DNA from: Neobacillus pocheonensis
Lineage (GTDB): Bacteria; Bacillota; Bacilli; Bacillales; Cytobacillaceae
Assembly (NCBI GenBank): GCA_023702235.1
Contig: JAMQCR010000001.1
Coordinates: forward strand, 2,480,001 to 2,544,000
Reading direction: 5' to 3'
DNA: 64,000 nucleotides
Of the stretch, positions 18,479-28,104 are shown one piece after another. Made by a program: the position numbers and the translations under genes. How positions within the stretch are numbered: the stretch's first letter is position 1; each line of letters starts with the position of its first letter. The notes beneath the pieces were generated by a model. The model was not told where the DNA came from, did no database searches, and was given only the letters and a program-made list of their open reading frames with translations.

Positions 18479-18619
18479 ATGTTTGGTGGTTATGGTGGTT
18501 ATGGAGGTTGTTGTGGTGGCTACGGTTACGGCGGTTATGGCTGCGGCATTGGGGGCTTTGCTTTAATCATTGTACTGTTCATTCTGTTGATTATTATTGG
18601 CTCGGTAATTTGTTTCTAA
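18479..18619 (+). CDS. YjcZ-family glycine-rich sporulation microprotein
   Basis: A 46-residue protein: a Gly/Tyr/Cys-rich N-terminus (GGYGGYGGCCGGYGYGGYG) and one C-terminal transmembrane helix ([14 protein letters not shown]). This is the YjcZ/YhcZ-type layout, common in spore formers and thought to be associated with the forespore or spore membrane. The start follows AAAGGTGGTG. Relatives in the window are at 18959, 27939 and 28105. Confidence 0.85.
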   Translation: MFGGYGGYGGCCGGYGYGGYGCGIGGFALIIVLFILLIIIGSVICF

Positions 18620-18896
18620 GTGTAATTTTATAGCCATATCCAAGCCAATTCAAAAATACAGAGCCTAGTCTCTCGTTCTTTCATTCTTATCTAATATGAA
18701 ATTCTCACTTAACTCATATTAGGAGTTCGCACATTACCAACGCTGGGTCAAAAAATAACTGGCCAGCGTTTCAATTGATTTAAAATAACAAGGTTAATTA
18801 TATCTCTTTGAATTGACAAAATTACCAGAGTTCATCATGTTCTTGAAACATAGGTGTGCGTAGTTTTAGGACAAACCTACATAATGAAAAGGAACT

Positions 18897-18927
18897 AAAA
18901 AAGGGATTGACGATTGCAATCCCTTTT
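18897..18927 (-). terminator. Terminator after minus-strand YjcZ-like gene
   Basis: AAAAGGGATTG and CAATCCCTTTT form a perfect stem, with TTTTTTAG following on the minus strand. The region 18620-18890 contains nothing recognisable. Confidence 0.75.
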
Positions 18928-18958
18928 GCCCTTGATATTTTTCAAAAATGGGGGTTCA

Positions 18959-19066
18959 TCAATAAAAACAGCCACCGCCTAAAAAGCTTGCACCGATGAT
19001 AATGAGTAAGATAAATAAAACTACAACTAAGGCAAATCCGCCACCGAAACCTCCTACACCATCCAT
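18959..19066 (-). CDS. YjcZ-like sporulation microprotein
   Basis: A 35-residue protein, [10 protein letters not shown] followed by the helix [18 protein letters not shown] and the tail LGGGCFY. The helix is nearly the same as in the other YjcZ-type proteins here. The ATG is preceded by GGAGGTGGAATAT. It faces the opposite way from the 18479 gene and has its own terminator. Confidence 0.8.
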   Translation of the reverse strand: MDGVGGFGGGFALVVVLFILLIIIGASFLGGGCFY

Positions 19067-19161
19067 ATATTCCACCTCCCTGCTATTTACTAAATTATCT
19101 TATGTAATTGATTGTTCTTCGTGTGGGTTAACGTGGAAAAATCCATTCCATTTATCAGGAG

Positions 19162-19174
19162 GGTGCCTGGCACC
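19162..19174. repeat. GGTGCC-T-GGCACC palindrome
   Basis: A perfect 13-base odd palindrome. Related GGTGCC/GGCACC arms occur at 26085-26113. It looks like a short dispersed intergenic repeat rather than a site tied to one gene. Confidence 0.4.
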
Positions 19175-19178
19175 ATCA

Positions 19179-19216
19179 AAACAAAAAGAGCCGCAAGGCA
19201 GCTCTTTTTGTTTTTT
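19179..19216 (-). terminator. Terminator after htpG
   Basis: AAAAAGAGC and GCTCTTTTT pair around a ten-base loop; T runs flank both sides. Confidence 0.8.
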
Positions 19217-19221
19217 ACTTA

Positions 19222-21102
19222 TTACACCATTATTTTGCAAATATCATTTGTAAACTCGACTGGATCCTGGATTGGCAGTCCCTCAATCAGGAGTGCTTGA
19301 CTATATAATAGGTTGGTATATAGAGTTAATTTCTCTTTATCTTTCTCAAAGGCAGCTTTTAATGATTTGAATACATCGTGATTGATATTAATTTCTAGGA
19401 CTTTATCCGCCTTAATATTTTGGTTACCCGGCATTGCTTTCAGGATTTTTTCCATTTCGATTGTTACTTCGCCATCAGTCGTTAAACATACAGGATGACT
19501 CTTTAAGCGTTTTGAAACTCTAACATCCTTTACTTTGTCTGCTAATATGGTTTTCATATAGTCAAAGAGCTCTTTGCTTTCATGCTCTTCTGAATCAGCA
19601 TCATTTTTATTTTCATCAATTTCAATACCTAAGTCACCGCTGGAAACAGATTTGAATTCTTTTTCTTTGTATGTCATTAACATTCTGATAGCGAACTCGT
19701 CTATTTCTTCGTTGAAATATAAAATTTCATAACCTTTTTCTGCTACTAACTCTGTTTGTGGCAGCTTTTCAATTCTTTCATACGTTTCTCCGGAAGCATA
19801 GTAAATATATTTTTGATCTTCTGGCATTCTTGATACATATTCATCAAGAGTTACCATTTTCTTCTCCTTCGAGGAGTAGAACATTAACAAATCCTGTAAT
19901 TCTTCTTTATGGGTTCCGAAATCACTATAAACGCCATATTTTAATTGTCTGCCAAAGGATTGATAAAATTCTTCATACTTTTCTCGTTCATTTTTTAAGA
20001 TAGTTTGTAATTCGCTTTTTATTTTTTTGTTAATATTTTTTGCGATTAGCTTTAATTGCCGATCATGCTGCAACATCTCTCGCGATATGTTTAGAGATAA
20101 ATCTTCGGAGTCCACCATTCCTTTGACAAAGCTAAAATAGTCAGGAAGCAGGTCTGAGCATTTGTTCATGATCAATACACCATTCGAATAGAGCTCTAAC
20201 CCCTTTTCATATTCCTGTGAATAAAAGTCATATGGTATTTTCTCTGGGATATATAAAATCGCATTGTATCTTACTGCCCCATCGACACTGATATGAATAT
20301 GTTTGATTGGCTTGTCAAAACCATAATGTTTTTCGGTATAAAAATACTCGTAATCTTCCGTAGTAAGCTCATTTTTATTTTTTCTCCAAATTGGAACCAT
20401 ACTATTGATAATCTGTTCTTCTTGATATTCTTCGTATTCGTTTTCGCTGCCTTCTTTAAGCCTGCTTTCAGTAACATCGATTTTGATTGGGTAACGAATG
20501 AAATCAGAGTATTTTTTAATAATCCCCTTTAAGCGGTAATTTTCAAGATATTCATCATAATTATCATCTTCAGTGTTCTCTTTGATTTTTAAAATAATTT
20601 CCGTACCAACTGAATCTTTCTCACATGGAACAATCGTGTATCCATCTGCCCCCTGTGACTCCCACTTGAATGCCTCATCATTGCCTAACGCTTTGCTGAT
20701 AACCGTTACAACGTCCGCAACCATAAAAGCTGAATAAAATCCGACTCCAAATTGCCCGATAATATCATGGCCATCTTTCAATTCATTTTCATTCTTAAAT
20801 GCTAAAGAGCCACTCTTGGCAATAGTTCCAAGGTTATTCTCAAGGTCTTCCTTGGTCATTCCAATCCCTGTATCGGAGATTTTTAATGTTCTATTTTCCT
20901 TGTCAGTGTCCACTTTTATGAAGTAATTGTCTTTGTCAAACGTTAACGAATCATCCGTTAAGGCTTTATAATAAATTTTGTCAATTGCATCACTGGCATT
21001 CGAAATTAACTCTCTTAGAAAAATCTCTCGATGGGTATAAATGGAGTTAATCATCATGTCTAATAATCTTTTTGATTCTGCTTTAAACTGTTTTGTTTCC
21101 AT
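19222..21102 (-). CDS. htpG: HtpG, Hsp90-family chaperone
   Basis: A 626-residue cytoplasmic Hsp90. The N-terminal GHKL ATPase is marked by [19 protein letters not shown] and [11 protein letters not shown]; the middle domain has the catalytic-arginine region [13 protein letters not shown]; the C-terminal dimerisation domain follows an acidic linker ([14 protein letters not shown]). I start at [11 protein letters not shown] (21102) because AAGGAGAAG is eight bases upstream. A perfect CIRCE operator lies 48 bases upstream, so repression by HrcA is expected. A terminator follows. Confidence 0.95.
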   Translation of the reverse strand: METKQFKAESKRLLDMMINSIYTHREIFLRELISNASDAIDKIYYKALTDDSLTFDKDNYFIKVDTDKENRTLKISDTGIGMTKEDLENNLGTIAKSGSLAFKNENELKDGHDIIGQFGVGFYSAFMVADVVTVISKALGNDEAFKWESQGADGYTIVPCEKDSVGTEIILKIKENTEDDNYDEYLENYRLKGIIKKYSDFIRYPIKIDVTESRLKEGSENEYEEYQEEQIINSMVPIWRKNKNELTTEDYEYFYTEKHYGFDKPIKHIHISVDGAVRYNAILYIPEKIPYDFYSQEYEKGLELYSNGVLIMNKCSDLLPDYFSFVKGMVDSEDLSLNISREMLQHDRQLKLIAKNINKKIKSELQTILKNEREKYEEFYQSFGRQLKYGVYSDFGTHKEELQDLLMFYSSKEKKMVTLDEYVSRMPEDQKYIYYASGETYERIEKLPQTELVAEKGYEILYFNEEIDEFAIRMLMTYKEKEFKSVSSGDLGIEIDENKNDADSEEHESKELFDYMKTILADKVKDVRVSKRLKSHPVCLTTDGEVTIEMEKILKAMPGNQNIKADKVLEININHDVFKSLKAAFEKDKEKLTLYTNLLYSQALLIEGLPIQDPVEFTNDICKIMV

Positions 21103-21150
21103 TAAAACTTCTCCTTTCAATCTCAAAACACCTGAACTTGCGATGGGTGA

Positions 21151-21177
21151 TTAGCACTCTATCTGCGCGAGTGCTAA
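21151..21177. promoter_or_regulatory. CIRCE element (HrcA operator) upstream of htpG
   Basis: TTAGCACTC (21151-21159), nine-base spacer, GAGTGCTAA (21169-21177): an exact match to the CIRCE consensus. Confidence 0.95.
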
Positions 21178-21233
21178 CATTATTTTAATACCATAAAAAA
21201 TGGTATTCGTCAATTAACTACCTTATTATAAAC

Positions 21234-21263
21234 AAAGACACGGTTAGAGATAACCGTGTCTTT
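21234..21263 (-). terminator. Terminator after DUF2294 gene
   Basis: AAAGACACGGTTA and TAACCGTGTCTTT form a perfect 13-bp stem with a GAGA loop. Confidence 0.75.
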
Positions 21264-21278
21264 GCTAACATACCCTCC

Positions 21279-21665
21279 CTACGATGTTATGTTTTTATCA
21301 AATACAAAAACAGAAACGGCAATATCCTCTTTAACCTTGATATCCGAAAAAAGATGAATTAATTTTGCCCCGACAACCTCTTCCAAGCCTTCTGGCAGGT
21401 TAACCGAATAAACTTCCTGAATCATTTTTGTTCTAGCTAAATGAACCATTTCCTTGCCATCCGATGTCTGTGAAATGAACTTTTCAGTTGGAGTCAAATT
21501 TCCATAAAGGGTCGTAATGGCCATATTTTCTGCAAAAACTGTATGAATTCGTTCCGGTCCTTTTCCAAACAAATCTTTTCTAAGCTTTCGAATAATATCA
21601 TTAAATTCATGAACCATTTTTGACAATTTTATATCCCCCTGGTACGGATGAATAATTATATTCAT
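21279..21665 (-). CDS. DUF2294 (Na+-translocating-like) family protein
   Basis: A 128-residue soluble protein. The stretches RKDLFGKGPERIHTVFAENM and LTPTEKFISQTSDGKEMVHLART are typical of the DUF2294 family seen in Bacillus and cyanobacteria; the molecular function of the family is not established to my knowledge. It is transcribed alone, with a terminator after it. The start ATG follows AGGGGG. Confidence 0.8.
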   Translation of the reverse strand: MNIIIHPYQGDIKLSKMVHEFNDIIRKLRKDLFGKGPERIHTVFAENMAITTLYGNLTPTEKFISQTSDGKEMVHLARTKMIQEVYSVNLPEGLEEVVGAKLIHLFSDIKVKEDIAVSVFVFDKNITS

Positions 21666-21872
21666 AAGTTACTAATGGTTAATATTAAACCATCCTTTCA
21701 AAAAAATAAATAATTAAACAACGAATACATTTAATCTTCAGATTTTATCGTGATTTTTTATTGGAGGGGTAGTACCAGCCTTTGATGGGGGTAAAATAAA
21801 GTTATTTAATTTTTGATAAAAAAATCTTTAACAATAAGATCGTTAAAAATCTAAGTTTTATTCCATCTTACT

Positions 21873-21921
21873 AAAAGAAGAAAAAGGCATTGCTAAAAAA
21901 ACAATGCCTTTTTCTTCTTTT
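21873..21921 (-). terminator. Terminator overlapping stop of MMPL gene
   Basis: A 20-bp perfect stem (21873-21892 with 21902-21921) contains AAAAAGGCATTG and its complement. Confidence 0.85.
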
Positions 21922-24900
21922 ACTTCTTACGAAAGCTGTTAAGTTTGTTAGTTAATCCCATTAAACCAGGTAATAAAATTGGCATTGCAATCAAACTAAG
22001 CAATAAAAGCCCTACAATTACAACAGTTGCTACTTGAATAAGTGTTAACACACCAGAAGGGATCAGTGCAGCAAACGTACCTCCCAAAATGAGGGCAGCG
22101 GATAATACGACTCCGCCAATGTGACGTGATGCATCCACAATCCGTGTCGCTATATCTCCTTCTAACTCGTTATATCGCATCATCAAGAAGATGCTATAAT
22201 CCACACCTAAAGCGACGATCATAATAAAACTAAAGAACGGAGCGTTCCAACTTAGCAATTCTTCATGTAAAACATGTGAACTAATCAGTTGGCTAATACC
22301 AAGTGCTGCAAAGTATGATAAAACCAATGACCCAACAATAAAGATAGCCCTAGAAACAGACCGTGTGATGACGATCAAGGCAAGTGCAATACCGATTAAC
22401 ATAATAGTCGCTATACGTAAGAAGTCTTTTTGTGATACATCTTTTAGGTCGGCATTATTAGCAGTTGTTCCGCCAATTGCCACTTTTGCATTCTTAAAGT
22501 CTGTTCCACTTAATGTTGCAGCCACCTGTTTATTGATGTTTTGAATAATTGGCATTGCTTCTTCTGAGTAAGGATTTACATTTAAAATGATGGTCATTTT
22601 AGCAATTTTCCTGTCAGAAGACATATACGTATTCAATGCATCCTGAAAGCTCTTGCTTTTCAATACATCTTTAGGAATGTAGAAGGTTTCAGAACTTTTT
22701 GATTGGCTAAGACCACTTAAATAGTTCTGAGCATCGTTTAGACCACTGCTTACTTTATCAAGTCCTTGGGTACTTGCTGAAAGACCTGATTGCAATTGAC
22801 CCATTTTTGCTTGTAAATTATTTAGCCCATTTAATAATTGCTTCTGACCATTATTGATTTGAGCCAAACCTGATTGAAGGTCAACCGTTTTACTAGCAAT
22901 TTGTGCTGAGCCATTGGCTCCTTGATTCAATCCGTTTTTCAAATCGGTTGCACCTTTTTGTAACTGTGTCACGCCATTTTTCATTTGTACTAAGCCATCA
23001 TTGACTTTGGCTAGAGAATTGTTTGCTTCTTTAAATTTAGTCATGGCAGATTGATATTGAGTAGAAAATTGATTAAATTGAGTTAATAAAGTGTTTAGCT
23101 GATTTTTTGAAGATCTAGCCAGCTGTACTATTTGTTGAACGTTAGGGTCACTCGCTAATTGCGGATCTTTAGCAATCAAATTTTTTATTGATGATTCAAT
23201 TGAATTAGGTCCATTCATAGCGTTATTCATTGTTTGCGAAATATCTCCAAAATATTGGTCATAAGAACTTAATCCTTGTTGCAATTGGCTGTAACCCGTA
23301 TATAATTGGGAAACCGCACTGGACAGAGTATTAACATTTGCATTTAATGAAGCTAATCCGCTCTGTAGTTGTTGAGCTCCAATAGCACCGCTGTTGATTC
23401 CTGCTGTAACCTTATTTATGGCATCTCCTAATGCAGACACACCATTTTTTGCATCATTTGTTCCATTAATTAATTGTTGTACGTTGGCAAGTCCGTTGGA
23501 GCTATTCTGTGCTATCTGATTATTTGCGGAAGTTAATCCTTGATTGACTTGTCCAACTCCTTTATTCGCGCTTCCGATCCCTGTATTCAATTGTTGTGCT
23601 TGTTGATTTATATATAATCCCTTAATTTTCTCTCCAGTCGGACGAGTAGGGGACATTACTTCAGATACACCCTTCACTGTTGAAATGTTTTGAGTTAATT
23701 CGTCTAAAATTTTTAAAAAACTAGCTTGGTCCAACTTTTTGTCTGATTGAATAACCAGCGTTGCAGGTGATGAAAAACCTGGAGGAAAATGGTCTTCTAT
23801 TACAGTAATACCTTGTTTGGATGGATATTTATTGTTAACTTCCAATAGGCTGTTGAAGTTAAGTTTATTGGAGTAACTTAGAATGAAAGGAACGCACAGT
23901 ATTAAAGCGAGAATAACGGATATGATTGGTCTAGCTACAGAGTTTTTTGCGAGAAATCCCCATAATCGACTGTCGCCGTGTCCTTCAAAATGTTTAACAG
24001 GATAAAACATCCATTTCCCTAACAATGCCATGAAAAAGGGATTTAAAGTTGTTAGTACAATAAGTAAGGTGGCTACCCCAATTGCTACAACCGCAGTAGC
24101 TTGATACAATAAGAATTTTGCTAAGAAAAGCGAAGCAAAACCGATTAGAACTGCCATTCCGCTAAATAAAACTGTTTTTCCTGCTGATTTAAAAGTCTCT
24201 TTTGTCGCCAAATAGGCATTCTTCAGTTTGCTCAATTCCTCTTTAAAACGTGTATATAACAAGATATTATAGTCTGTACCAATTCCAAACAATACCACCA
24301 CTAAAAACACTTCGGTGAAGCTAGAAAACGGAAAATTAAACTTATCTACAAGTTGAGCTATAATACCCCATGACACCATAAAAGAAACTCCAACCGTAAG
24401 TATTGAAATGATTGGAACAATCGGGGAACGAAAGACAATAATTAACACAACAAGAATGAAGATAATTGCGATAAGTTCTGTTTTCTTTACACCATCTTGG
24501 GTAGAGCTGGCGAAGTCGTTATTGATCAGTTCACTTCCTGTTAAATAGGTTTTGACCGCTTTCGTTTCTACTACCTGATTAATTTTTTTTGCAATTTCCG
24601 AAATGGTACCTTGTTTTTTATCAACGGATAATTGCGTTAAAATCGTGGTGTAATCTTTTGAAACTAACTGCTTCGCCATTTCTGAACTATCTAAATGTGA
24701 AGTTATATTCGTAATTCCCAACTGTTTTTTCTTAGCTTTCAATTCGTTTATAACCGATGCAATCTGTTCTTTTTGTTTACTGGTTAGAGCTTTTTTGCTT
24801 CCACTGTTAAAGACCGCTATAATTCCATACGAATCGCCGCCTTTTTTATCCATTTGTTTTAACATCTGGTTAGCAACAGCACTTTGTTCCATGCTAGGAA

Positions 24901-25021
24901 CCGAAACTTGCCCTTTATCTCTTACCAACTGATCCATATTAGGCATGGTAGATACCATTACAATTGTAATGATAATCCATAAAACAAAGGAGAGACTTCT
25001 CCAACTTTTTAACCTTTTCAT
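21920..25021 (-). CDS. MMPL/RND-family membrane exporter
   Basis: A 1033-residue transporter with two MMPL blocks. Block one has a single N-terminal helix, a soluble domain, then helices at about 185-345 (GIGTDYNILLYTRF). Between 420 and 765 lies a large extracytoplasmic region with many repeated short heptad-like segments rich in Gln/Gly/Leu (QINNGQKQLLNGLNNLQ), as in YhgE/Pip-type proteins. Block two has GVDYSIFLMMRYNE. It resembles B. subtilis YdgH/YdfJ exporters of lipids or hydrophobic compounds. Start at ATG 25021, with AAGGG eight bases upstream. A TetR gene lies directly upstream in the same direction, with a palindrome in between. Confidence 0.9.
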   Translation of the reverse strand: MKRLKSWRSLSFVLWIIITIVMVSTMPNMDQLVRDKGQVSVPSMEQSAVANQMLKQMDKKGGDSYGIIAVFNSGSKKALTSKQKEQIASVINELKAKKKQLGITNITSHLDSSEMAKQLVSKDYTTILTQLSVDKKQGTISEIAKKINQVVETKAVKTYLTGSELINNDFASSTQDGVKKTELIAIIFILVVLIIVFRSPIVPIISILTVGVSFMVSWGIIAQLVDKFNFPFSSFTEVFLVVVLFGIGTDYNILLYTRFKEELSKLKNAYLATKETFKSAGKTVLFSGMAVLIGFASLFLAKFLLYQATAVVAIGVATLLIVLTTLNPFFMALLGKWMFYPVKHFEGHGDSRLWGFLAKNSVARPIISVILALILCVPFILSYSNKLNFNSLLEVNNKYPSKQGITVIEDHFPPGFSSPATLVIQSDKKLDQASFLKILDELTQNISTVKGVSEVMSPTRPTGEKIKGLYINQQAQQLNTGIGSANKGVGQVNQGLTSANNQIAQNSSNGLANVQQLINGTNDAKNGVSALGDAINKVTAGINSGAIGAQQLQSGLASLNANVNTLSSAVSQLYTGYSQLQQGLSSYDQYFGDISQTMNNAMNGPNSIESSIKNLIAKDPQLASDPNVQQIVQLARSSKNQLNTLLTQFNQFSTQYQSAMTKFKEANNSLAKVNDGLVQMKNGVTQLQKGATDLKNGLNQGANGSAQIASKTVDLQSGLAQINNGQKQLLNGLNNLQAKMGQLQSGLSASTQGLDKVSSGLNDAQNYLSGLSQSKSSETFYIPKDVLKSKSFQDALNTYMSSDRKIAKMTIILNVNPYSEEAMPIIQNINKQVAATLSGTDFKNAKVAIGGTTANNADLKDVSQKDFLRIATIMLIGIALALIVITRSVSRAIFIVGSLVLSYFAALGISQLISSHVLHEELLSWNAPFFSFIMIVALGVDYSIFLMMRYNELEGDIATRIVDASRHIGGVVLSAALILGGTFAALIPSGVLTLIQVATVVIVGLLLLSLIAMPILLPGLMGLTNKLNSFRKK

Positions 25022-25093
25022 CGACATCACCCTTCTCTAGTTGAAATTAGTATTCTTAACTTTTTATTCATTTATAACGGAGACTAAAATAAT

Positions 25094-25111
25094 GGAATGA
25101 ATATTCATTCC
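25094..25111. promoter_or_regulatory. TetR-type palindromic operator in front of MMPL gene
   Basis: GGAATGAATATTCATTCC is a perfect 18-bp palindrome lying between the tetR stop (25133) and the MMPL start (25021). The GAATGAATATTCATTC core is a common type of TetR-family site. Confidence 0.7.
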
Positions 25112-25132
25112 GTCTAATGTCTAGCTATTGAA

Positions 25133-25699
25133 TCAAATGAATCTAATAGCATTCCAAGAACTTACTTCAAGTTCTTTTAACAATTCCGGTGTATACGTTA
25201 ATTCTCCTGTTTCCATCATCTTAACCAACATTACAATGGGTCCATAAACTAACGCAATTAAAGCTGTAGACGGTAATGGGCGAATAATTCCTTGCTCCTT
25301 ACCTTGCTCTATTATTGTTATAATGAAGTCCAGAAAATCATTAAACGTCTTTTTACTATTCTCATCTAGATAATGACCGCCATCGTGGGAATTTATAAAA
25401 AGAAAAGCATCAACATTATTCCTAGCAAAGTTAAAAATCCTATTAAATATGTGGGTAAACTGTTTACGAATAGTTGAATTAAAAGGAAAATCAGCTCTTA
25501 TGGCTTCAGAAAATTGAAGAACACATTTTGTAAATAAAGAATTAACAAGGGATTCTTTATTTTCAAAATAACGATATATGGTTCCAGCACCCACTTTTGC
25601 TTTATCAGCGATCATCGGCACCGTTGTACCGTCAAATCCACGTTCTGCAAATAATTGCATTGCTGCTTCAAAAATATCATCTTGTTTATTTTTGGACAT
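25133..25699 (-). CDS. TetR-family regulator of the MMPL exporter
   Basis: A 188-residue TetR protein. The helix-turn-helix reads GTTVPMIADKAKVGAGTIYRYFENKESLV at residues 24-52; the C-terminal ligand domain includes IEQGKEQGIIRPLPSTALIALVYGPIVMLVK. It is directly upstream of the MMPL exporter, so it probably represses that gene through the 25094-25111 palindrome. Confidence 0.9.
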   Translation of the reverse strand: MSKNKQDDIFEAAMQLFAERGFDGTTVPMIADKAKVGAGTIYRYFENKESLVNSLFTKCVLQFSEAIRADFPFNSTIRKQFTHIFNRIFNFARNNVDAFLFINSHDGGHYLDENSKKTFNDFLDFIITIIEQGKEQGIIRPLPSTALIALVYGPIVMLVKMMETGELTYTPELLKELEVSSWNAIRFI

Positions 25700-26125
25700 T
25701 TATTTCACCTCATCTATAGGATTGTATGTTCATTTGGTTTAGTTCTTATCTCACGACTGGTATCATGGATTTTCAAAGTTCTCGCTGTTCCACTATTCTT
25801 CCCTCCTTACGTAATAAATGATTGATAAGTCGTCTTATATAGTCTTTTTACATTTATAGCCATAATGTAACGAATCCCCTTTTTAAATCTAAGCTATGGC
25901 ACCGTTTGATGCCGTGATAATACTGAATCTACACAACAGTGTCAAATTTTAAAAGTTATGAATCTGTTTTGTTTAACGAAATCAAAAAGCCGATTTCACG
26001 CTTGAAACCGACTTTTAAAAATTTTATTCAACTACAGGGGCCCAAATCATTAAGAAGAGCACATTTCTTACTTTCCCCCAGAAGGACAGGCACCAACTTA
26101 GAAAGCGGGTGCCTGACAACAGATG
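25700..26125. other. Intergenic region, no gene recognised
   Basis: I see no coding frame here. A terminator-like stem at 25984-26016 (AAAAGCCGATTTCA with TGAAACCGACTTTT, paired fully only as minus-strand RNA with G-U pairs, then TTTTTGATT) and a GGTGCC/GGCACC palindrome at 26085-26113 are the only structures noted. Confidence 0.4.
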
Positions 26126-26281
26126 TTATTGTTTTTTGATTCTTCCTGCTTTTTTTGCCGCTTCTTTTAAGATGACCTCGATTTGGGCATTCACACTTCG
26201 TAGTTCATCCTGCGCCCATTTTTCCAGGACTTCGTATAGTTGTGGATCAATCCGCAAAGGAAATGCTTTTCGTTGTCTCAT
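26126..26281 (-). CDS. Arc-type ribbon-helix-helix DNA-binding protein
   Basis: A 51-residue basic protein: [20 protein letters not shown] forms the beta strand and first helix, [18 protein letters not shown] the second helix. This is the Arc/CopG/HicB-antitoxin fold; it would bind DNA as a dimer. It starts 13 bases after the stop of the SPFH gene and is probably cotranscribed with it. No toxin gene adjoins. A role as autorepressor through the palindrome at 27171-27202 is a reasonable guess. Confidence 0.8.
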   Translation of the reverse strand: MRQRKAFPLRIDPQLYEVLEKWAQDELRSVNAQIEVILKEAAKKAGRIKKQ

Positions 26282-26294
26282 TTACAACACAACC

Positions 26295-27158
26295 TTAATA
26301 GATACTTCCGGTATTGATAATAGGCTGTGTTCCTTTCTCGGAAACAATGGCAACCATTAAGTTATTCACCATCTGTGCCTTTTTCTCTTCATCCAGCTCG
26401 ACAATTTCTTGTTCTTGAAGCTGATCGATCGCTGCTTTTACAAGCCCCACTGCCCCGTCGACAATCACTTTACGAGCAGATAAAACGGCATTCGCTTGTT
26501 GTCTTTGAAGCATGGCAGCGGCGATTTCTGAGGAATAGGCAAGATGCATAATCCGGGCTTCAATCACATCGACACCGGCAACATCCAGTCTCTTTTGTAA
26601 ATCATGAACAAGAACCTCTGCAATTTCATCACTATTTTGCCTTAGGGTTAAGGTGTTTTCGCCCCCATTTTCGTACGTATCATAGGCATATCTGCTTGCA
26701 ATATGACGAATCCCTGTTTCACTTTGGATTTGAATGAATTTTTCATAGTTTTCAACATCAAACAATGCTTTAGCTGAATCATTTACTTTATAAACCACCA
26801 CTGCGGCGATTTCAATTGGATTTCCTTCTAAATCATTTACCTTTAACCGTTCGCTCGTAAAGTTCGTCACACGCAACGATATGTTTCGTTTGAAGGTGAA
26901 AGGAATCGTTGCCCACAATCCCTGGTCTCGAATGACACCAATATACGTACCAAAGAACGTTAATACTTTTGCTTGGTTTGGCTGCACAATGGTTAAACTT
27001 GTGGCAATAATTAGGCCTAGAATGAATACCACGAACCCGCCTACTTTTCCTCCAACTGATAGGGTGTTGATGATTAAGTAAGCTCCACCAACAATACATA
27101 CTAGCACTATGACAAGTGCTGCAAAACCATTCATTTTAACAATTGATTTTTCATTCAT
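26295..27158 (-). CDS. SPFH/band-7 domain membrane protein
   Basis: A 287-residue protein with two N-terminal transmembrane helices (about 8-30 and 38-55), then an SPFH/prohibitin domain (PNQAKVLTFFGTYIGVIRDQGLW, EVLVHDLQKRLDVAGVDVIEARI) and a helical C-terminus (MLQRQQANAVLSARKVIVDGA). Such proteins form membrane scaffolds. The start MNEKSIVK is chosen for its GGAGGGG site. A perfect 32-bp palindrome lies 13 bases upstream of the start codon, over the likely promoter or leader. The next gene encodes an RHH regulator. Confidence 0.88.
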   Translation of the reverse strand: MNEKSIVKMNGFAALVIVLVCIVGGAYLIINTLSVGGKVGGFVVFILGLIIATSLTIVQPNQAKVLTFFGTYIGVIRDQGLWATIPFTFKRNISLRVTNFTSERLKVNDLEGNPIEIAAVVVYKVNDSAKALFDVENYEKFIQIQSETGIRHIASRYAYDTYENGGENTLTLRQNSDEIAEVLVHDLQKRLDVAGVDVIEARIMHLAYSSEIAAAMLQRQQANAVLSARKVIVDGAVGLVKAAIDQLQEQEIVELDEEKKAQMVNNLMVAIVSEKGTQPIINTGSIY

Positions 27159-27170
27159 ACTAACCCCTCC

Positions 27171-27202
27171 ATGATATAAAAGTGATATCACTTTTATATC
27201 AT
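27171..27202. promoter_or_regulatory. Perfect 32-bp palindrome upstream of SPFH-RHH operon
   Basis: The sequence from ATGATATAAAAGTGAT (27171-27186) is followed immediately by its exact reverse complement (27187-27202). A palindrome of this length at the 5' end of the operon is most likely a dimer- or tetramer-binding operator. Confidence 0.65.
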
Positions 27203-27295
27203 AATACGGCGATTGTTAAAAAAAGTAAATAGTTTTTTTATTTAAAGACACTTCCAAATAACTTGTCTCCAAAGAAAGTTGGAGAATCAGAATAG

Positions 27296-27499
27296 CAAAC
27301 AGGATTAACAGTACGTACACTTCACCACTATGACCAAATTGGCTTATTTTCTTCATCCGAGGTTACAGTTTCCGGTCAAAGAATTTATAACGAAGCAGAT
27401 ATTGCAAAATTACAACAAATCCTATCGCTCAAGTAATTAGGATTTACTTTAGAAGAGATCAAAGAGACGGTTGAAAACTCTAATTTTAATCCAATTTAA
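27296..27499 (+). pseudogene. MerR-family regulator remnant
   Basis: The frame reads QTGLTVRTLHHYDQIGLFSS, then SGQRIYNEADIAKLQQILSLK, a TAA stop, and LGFTLEEIKETVEN: the helix-turn-helix and wing of a MerR protein, lacking its first residues and with an in-frame nonsense codon (TAA, probably from TAC/TAT). A second stop ends it at 27499 and no effector domain follows. No frameshift is needed, so this looks like true decay. Confidence 0.8.
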
Positions 27500-27938
27500 G
27501 TAGGCTTTTTTATGTTTGAGACTATTCCCAATAAGGTGTATGTGTAGGGGGAGGCTATGATGGTACAACTAGACTGTGGGTCTACGGCTACTTTAGCTTA
27601 TGCCTCAGTTCAGGTGAATAACCATTGGGGTTAAGCCTTATTTTGGGAAACTTCATTTGATAAGGAATGGTCAACTTTTTTTCCTTTAAATCAGCACTTG
27701 TCCATTCAGTTTTATGATCTTGTACATATGTTATTAGTACCACCAAACCATAACTCCTTTTATATATGATTTACCTCCTACGAGGCGTTTGCATGTATTG
27801 CAGATGCTTCTTTGCGTTTTTAGGGAATTCGCTGATTTTGTTCATCATTATGATGTTTGTCCAATCCACCCTTGTCTTAAGAAATATATATATAGTGAAT
27901 GTTTATACTTCGGATATTTCAAAAGGTGGTGAAAAGAT
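27500..27938. other. Intergenic region, no gene recognised
   Basis: A 25-residue frame at 27557-27634 has no family resemblance. AT-rich sequence near 27880-27900 probably holds the promoter for the next microprotein gene. Confidence 0.3.
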
Positions 27939-28064
27939 ATGGGTTTTGGATTCGGATGCGGTTATGGCGGTTATGGCTACGGTGGTGGATATGGTGGCAG
28001 TACCTTTGTATTGATCGTAGTATTGTTCATTCTGTTAATTATTGTACTTGCTAGTTTCTGTTAA
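27939..28064 (+). CDS. YjcZ-family glycine-rich sporulation microprotein
   Basis: A 41-residue protein, [20 protein letters not shown] followed by the helix [20 protein letters not shown] and a final Cys. The ATG follows AAAGGTGGTGAAAAG. It forms a pair with the gene 40 bases downstream; a terminator after the second gene suggests a two-gene transcript. Confidence 0.85.
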   Translation: MGFGFGCGYGGYGYGGGYGGSTFVLIVVLFILLIIVLASFC

Positions 28065-28104
28065 TGTTTAACATTTAATTAATTAGTTTCTGGAGGTGTT
28101 ATAC

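Noticed and set aside
26126..26281. RHH protein as a HicB-type antitoxin
   Set aside because: No HicA-like or other toxin gene adjoins it; the neighbour is an SPFH membrane protein. I keep the call at DNA-binding regulator.
27557..27634. Short frame starting MMVQLDCGSTATLAYA
   Set aside because: Only 25 residues, no clear family, lies in the decay zone next to a MerR remnant.
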